A stretch of DNA of 32,500 nt from Guillardia theta CCMP2712 (taxonomy: Eukaryota > Cryptophyceae > Pyrenomonadales > Geminigeraceae), in contig NW_005434656.1 of the NCBI RefSeq assembly GCF_000315625.1, positions 552,346-584,845 on the forward strand, written 5' to 3'. Positions 28,430 through 32,500 of this stretch are shown here, in pieces. Position numbers and translations under genes: made by a program. The notes beneath the pieces were generated by a model. The model was given only the letters and a program-made list of their open reading frames with translations, had not been told where the DNA came from and did not search any database. Numbering within the stretch: position 1 is the first letter of the stretch; each line of letters begins with the position of its first letter.

Positions 28430-28890
28430 GGCGGCACATTGAGCGGCCGGGCCCGCCGGTCCGCCGGACCCGGTCTCCGGCAGAATCACCCGGTGACCGT
28501 CCGATTTTCCGATCGGATCATGCGGCACTGTCGCCGCCTCCCGGAGTCCACGGTACGGTCCGATCCGGCGGGCCTGGGCTGCCGGGCCGCGACGGTGCTC
28601 TGAGCGGTCCGGGGCAACTAGTTAGGCTTCACTGAGTCAAGGGTTTGGGCCCGGCCGCCTCGGATTATCGCCCGGCGCCGCCACTGAGCCGCATTCGACA
28701 CCGTCACACTCAGCGGCAGTGCCGGCTCGCCAACCCATTTAGCCTCTCCGCCGCGCCATTCACCGGGCCGGCGGCCCCGCCCCGGCGCCCGGCGGCACTA
28801 CCGGCACGGTACGCGCCGGGCCGCGACCCGGCCCGTCGCCTGCCGCAGTGTCACTGGCCGGGCACTGTCACAGTGTCACGGTGTCACAGG
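28430..28890. other. GC-rich island 2
   Basis: Very GC-rich, made of GGCC/CCGG/CGGC words. Near 28631 is CACTGAGTCA, and the right end has a CACTGTCACAGTGTCACGG run at about 28863-28885. It shares character and several words with island 1 at 3740-4375, and like it lies in a head-to-head spacer beside a G-rich arm. No ORF looks like protein. Confidence 0.6.
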
Positions 28891-28949
28891 CGGTTACAGC
28901 AAGCAAGATCCGTTATTCAAGAGGTGGTACCACGAACCCGAGGGGCCCA

Positions 28950-29330
28950 GCATGAATTGAGAGAGGAAGGGAGGGATAGAAGAAGAGGAGGTAGAAGACA
29001 GGAGAGGAGAAGAGAGAGGAAGGGAGGAGATAAGACCAGATAGGAGGAGAGAAATGAGATGGGCAGAGGAAGGAGAACGAGAGTTCAGAATGAGAATGGA
29101 GGAGAGGATAAAGAGGAGCGAGGAACACGTTTTATAGGATGCAAATACCTGAAAACGTAAAATACCCCTGCTGAAGCGGAAGGGATAACCAACAACACGA
29201 TATAAACGCATCTCACATGAAGACCGAAGGAGGAGGCTGATAGACAGTACAAAAGAGACGATGAGAGCAGAGGAAGAAAAGAGAGGGAGGGGGGAAAGCT
29301 GAGACCAAGCGGTGAATGAGGGAATGATCT
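28950..29330 (+). other. Purine-rich 5' flank of gene K
   Basis: A/G-rich on the gene K sense strand, like the leaders of E, G and I. A TATAAA-like box occurs at about 29200, some 200 bp before the start codon; its function is uncertain. Confidence 0.45.
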
Positions 29331-29406
29331 TGATGGGCCACCTGTACGGCAAGGAAGGGGATGTGTTGTGTCACCCTTGCTTCATCATGCTCGATCTTGA
29401 CCGTGA

Positions 29407-32400
29407 ATGTTCAGTTGGATTCCCGCGAGGATGACCTCTCAAGACCATGAAGGAGCGTCAGGGGAGCCTGACCACGAAGATAAGGATGTGGACCAGAAGG
29501 AGAAGGGAGGCAGGAGTGCCAAAGGGCAGGCCAGGGGACGGGGACGGGGGAGGGGGAGGGGGGGCAGTAGGGGGAGGGGGAGGGGACGGAGCAATGGAGA
29601 AAGCAAGGAGGAACAGGAAGAGGGCGATATCGCTGCCGGAGACCAGGGAGAATCCGAAATCGAAGGTATCAAAAACCCACCGACGATCTCAAATTCGTCA
29701 GAAGGAGGAAACGAGAGCGAAGGAGCAAGGGTAACCGAACAGGAGAGTTCAGGCAAGGATGAACACAGCGCTGGAAAAGTTGCCGAAAATATAGAAAAAG
29801 AGGAAGGGGGTTCCATGAAAGAGGAAGGGAGTGCTGGAAAAGAGGAAGGGAGTGCTGGGAAAGAGGAAGGGAGTGCTGGAAAAGAGGAAGGGAGTGCTGG
29901 GAAAGAGGAAGGGAGTGCTGGGAAAGAGGAAGGGAGTGCTGGAAAAGAGGAAGGGAGTGCTGGAAAAGAGGAAGGGAGTGCTGGGAAAGAGGAAGGGAGT
30001 GCTGGAAAAGAGGAAGGGAGTGCTGGGAAAGAGGAAGGGAGTGCTGGGAAAGAGGAAGGGAGTGCTGGAAAAGAGGAAGGGAGTGCTGGGAAAGAGGAAG
30101 GGAGTGCTGGGAAAGAGGAAGGGAGTGCTGGGAAAGAGGAAGGGAGTGCTGGAAAAGAGGAAGGGAGTGCTGGGAAAGGGGAAGAGAAGATATCAGGGGA
30201 CTTACAAGGCTCGGAAGCCATGCAAGTTGACGTCACAGCGATGGAGGAAGAAGCTGGGAGGGACAAAGATCGGTCCGACCAGAAGGATGTGCCCCAGGTC
30301 AAACAAGAAGAGGATTCCGATGAGGAGGCCAAGAAAGTTCAAAAGGGAACTGAGTACAAGGCAAACACGAATGCGAAAGCGAAGAAGAGACCAAGAGGGA
30401 GGAGTAGCGAGAGGTTTACCAAGGGACCGCGCTCTAAGAGGGGGCCAAAAGTGGAAGAGAAGAAAAAGGCAAAAGAAGAACCAGCTGAAGACAAAGATGA
30501 TGACCCTCCAAGTGTCACAGTGTAAGGACCATCCACTGCGATCATTCACACAATCATAGCTAGAGCCTTCTTCTTCGTTGAATTTGTGTATGACAGGCTG
30601 ATTGCCGACCTGTCTGGAGATCCACAGCCTGACATGAAGGTTCCGAACCGTTGCTGCGCTTTTGCGTGTCATCGCAGGATGCAAACATGACGTGATGTTT
30701 CAGGTTGAAGCAACTTTGACAGAAGCAAAGAACGCCAAGTCTTCTTTCAGCTTCAAGATCAAAGTCTACAAGTGTGCCTTGATATCGCATGTTGACCCTT
30801 ACGATACTGATGTCTAGCTTCAGCAACGAAAGGAGCACGATCAAATTGATCCATGACTTCGAGGCTTTCGACAAGTGACCGCCTGCCTGTTTGTTTCTTC
30901 TCGGTTCTGATCGCTTTCTGCCCCAGTTCCGTACTGAAAGGAGCTACACTCACCACCAACGATGGATCGGTGTTGTGCTGCTACTGATCTGGTTGCGACG
31001 TGTGTTAACATCAGTTGCAGCTTGCGGCGAGGGTTGTCGAGGTGGACGCGGAGTGGCACCGCGATCAGCCCTGGGCGGAAAAGTCAGAACACCTGAATGC
31101 GTTGGTCCGGGTGAGCGGAGCAAGGAGGAGGTCTTTGCGTCGGTGACTCGCTCGTTGCAGTGGAAAGTTGATTTGGATAATGGAGGTCAGGTAAAGAAAA
31201 GAAGTTTTTATCTCCTCCTCCTCCTTCTCATGCCCTTGTAGATATTTCACAACGGGAGGGTCTGGGGCTGGCTGCCCAAGGAGGAATCCGAGTACAAGGG
31301 GGTTGATACCGAGCAGGTGGACCTCCCTCCCCTTCTCTGCTGGGCGTCAGCTGATGTCTTGCCCAGCTGGAGCCGCTGTGGCGGATAAAGTTCGACGACC
31401 ACACGTGCGGTCATGCCGACTTGGACCTGAATGAGCTCACGGAGGCGATGGAGAACTACAAGCAGTACGTAGAGAATGGCGCGAGCGAAACGAAGGTGGT
31501 GGAGAAAGTTGGAGGCAAGAGGAGAGGACGGAAGGCGGGGTCGAAGAACGAATCGAGCTCTCCAGCGAATGCGAAAGGAGGGAGAAAATCTCATCGCGAA
31601 AGCAAGCAGTCGAGCAAGGAGGCAGCAGAAGACCTGGACGATGTTCCGCTAGGAGAAAGATTGAAGGCGCAGGAAGCAAACAGTTCTGCTGACCCTCCTC
31701 AGGGGAAGCATGATGATGATGATGATGATGATGATGATTATGGGAAAGACAGGCGAAAGAAAATACGACTTGACGAAGGTGGGAAGAAAGAAAAAGAGGT
31801 CAGTGCTCTCTGCTCCCTGCTTCTTTGTTGATCGTTTGATCGTAGGGGAAGAAATTGAAAACTGAGAACGCCAAGAATTCTGAAAGAGGAAGACGGCTGG
31901 AGAAAGGTGCTGAACGTTCCGCTCGAGGCAGGAAAGGTCGGGACAAGGAGGGCAAGAAAGGGAAAGACGAGGAGGACGAGGAGGACGACGAGGAGCTTAT
32001 CGATGTGTCGCAAAGGCCAAGACCTGAGACAAAGAGCGAGGCGTTGAAGGACATCAAAGCGAGAGAAAGTGGCAAGAGGGCAAACGAGAGGGCAGGGAAA
32101 TCGGCGAAGAAAGAAGAATCTGCGGCCGAGAGATCAAAGGATGTCAAGGTGAAGATGGAAAGGACGGATGAAGGAAAGGACGACAAGCGTGAAAACAAAG
32201 AAGGCAAACTCACGAAGAAACGAGAGGATGTTGAGGAGAAGGAGGGGAGAAAGGAGAAGTCCACACAGAACCAAGACAAGTCTTGGAAGATGGAAGGTAA
32301 AACTGTACAGAAAGAAGAAGGGCTGCTGAAGAACAAAGAAAAGCATGGAGAGGGCAAAACAGGGAAGGAGGGAAAGCCTGAGAAGCAAGCGGACAGAGCA

Positions 32401-32500
32401 GTGAAGAAGGAGGAGAGATCTGAGAGGAAAGAGGAAAAGCCCGTCAAGAAGGAGCAAGGCAAGGAAGGGAAGAGGGACGGTGAGTCAGGCAAATCCAAGC
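29407..32500 (+). CDS. Lys/Glu-rich, RGG-containing protein with Tudor-like region (gene K), 3' end outside the window
   Basis: Exons: 29407-30521, 30597-30639, 30704-30771, 30818-30874, 30927-30969, 31015-31110, 31161-31190, 31242-31316, 31367-31798 and 31846 onward, all joining in frame. In order: an acidic start, an RGRGRGRGRGG stretch, 17 EEGSAGK repeats, a basic KKRPRGRSSER region, then a folded part starting VTVLIADLSGDPQPDMK. Its later half (NGRVWGWLPKEESEYKG, PLWRIKFDDH, then HADLDLNELTEAM) resembles Tudor-like segments in protist and plant chromatin proteins, usually written as LW-x-V-x-x-DDG-x-x-DL. A Lys/Glu-rich tail with a D9 run follows. A nuclear, nucleic-acid or histone-associated role is an inference. 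The start could also be the in-frame ATG at 29431. Confidence 0.78.
29821..30177 (+). repeat. 21-bp in-frame array, 17 copies, in gene K
   Basis: Seventeen tandem 21-bp units encoding EEGSAGK. Units differ almost only at one synonymous position (GGA or GGG for the second Gly). The order A G A G G A, A G A G G A, G G G A G shows a six-unit (126-bp) higher-order duplication. Confidence 0.95.

Noticed and set aside
29439-30332. Minus-strand ORF of 297 codons with Ser-Phe-Pro-Ala-Leu repeats
   Set aside because: Antisense of the gene K repeat array. A 21-bp unit without stops stays open in other frames, and the sense frame continues through ten well-spliced exons.

Overview
The window is nuclear DNA from a protist. 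Genes are interrupted by many very short spliceosomal introns, mostly 43-70 bp and mainly GT-AG, with CTGAC/CTAAC-like branch sites. Genes lie on both strands and have no bacterial operon structure. Base composition is near-balanced to GC-leaning, and intergenic DNA is rich in short tandem repeats. A motile-cilium assembly gene (CCDC151/ODA10 type) indicates a flagellated cell. A cryptophyte alga such as Guillardia is my best guess, but this is an inference from style only.

Layout, with strand: A (467-2852, -) orphan coiled-coil protein; B (4866-6373, +) RNA-binding protein with TDP-43-like tandem RRMs plus a third RRM; C (7332-9399, +) proline iminopeptidase-like hydrolase; D (9461-12501, -) large coiled-coil protein; E (13450-15503, +) outer dynein arm docking protein CCDC151/ODAD3; F (about 15845-16874, -) membrane-anchored coiled-coil protein with Gly-X-Y repeats; G (17188-18255, +) eight-finger C2H2 protein; H (18525-21456, -) STI1/Hop-like co-chaperone with four TPR blocks; I (22970-23491, +) small orphan; J (23879-27757, -) membrane protein with two tandem RelA/SpoT-like domains; K (29407 to beyond 32500, +) Lys/Glu-rich, RGG-containing, probably chromatin-associated protein. 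I rebuilt the exons by splice signals and reading phase. The models for A, B, D, E, I and J close in frame end to end.

The genes do not form an obvious pathway. The most interesting signals are: (1) a 230-bp block that looks identical in the two RelA/SpoT-like domains of J although the flanks have diverged; (2) head-to-head intergenic regions carrying G-rich tracts, where the G-rich strand switches so that it is the sense strand of the flanking genes, while tail-to-tail junctions lack such tracts; (3) four 44-46 bp phase-0 introns with GC rather than GT donors; (4) two very GC-rich islands with related motifs, each inside a head-to-head spacer; (5) two overlapping reading frames at the 3' end of F; (6) a higher-order repeat in K.
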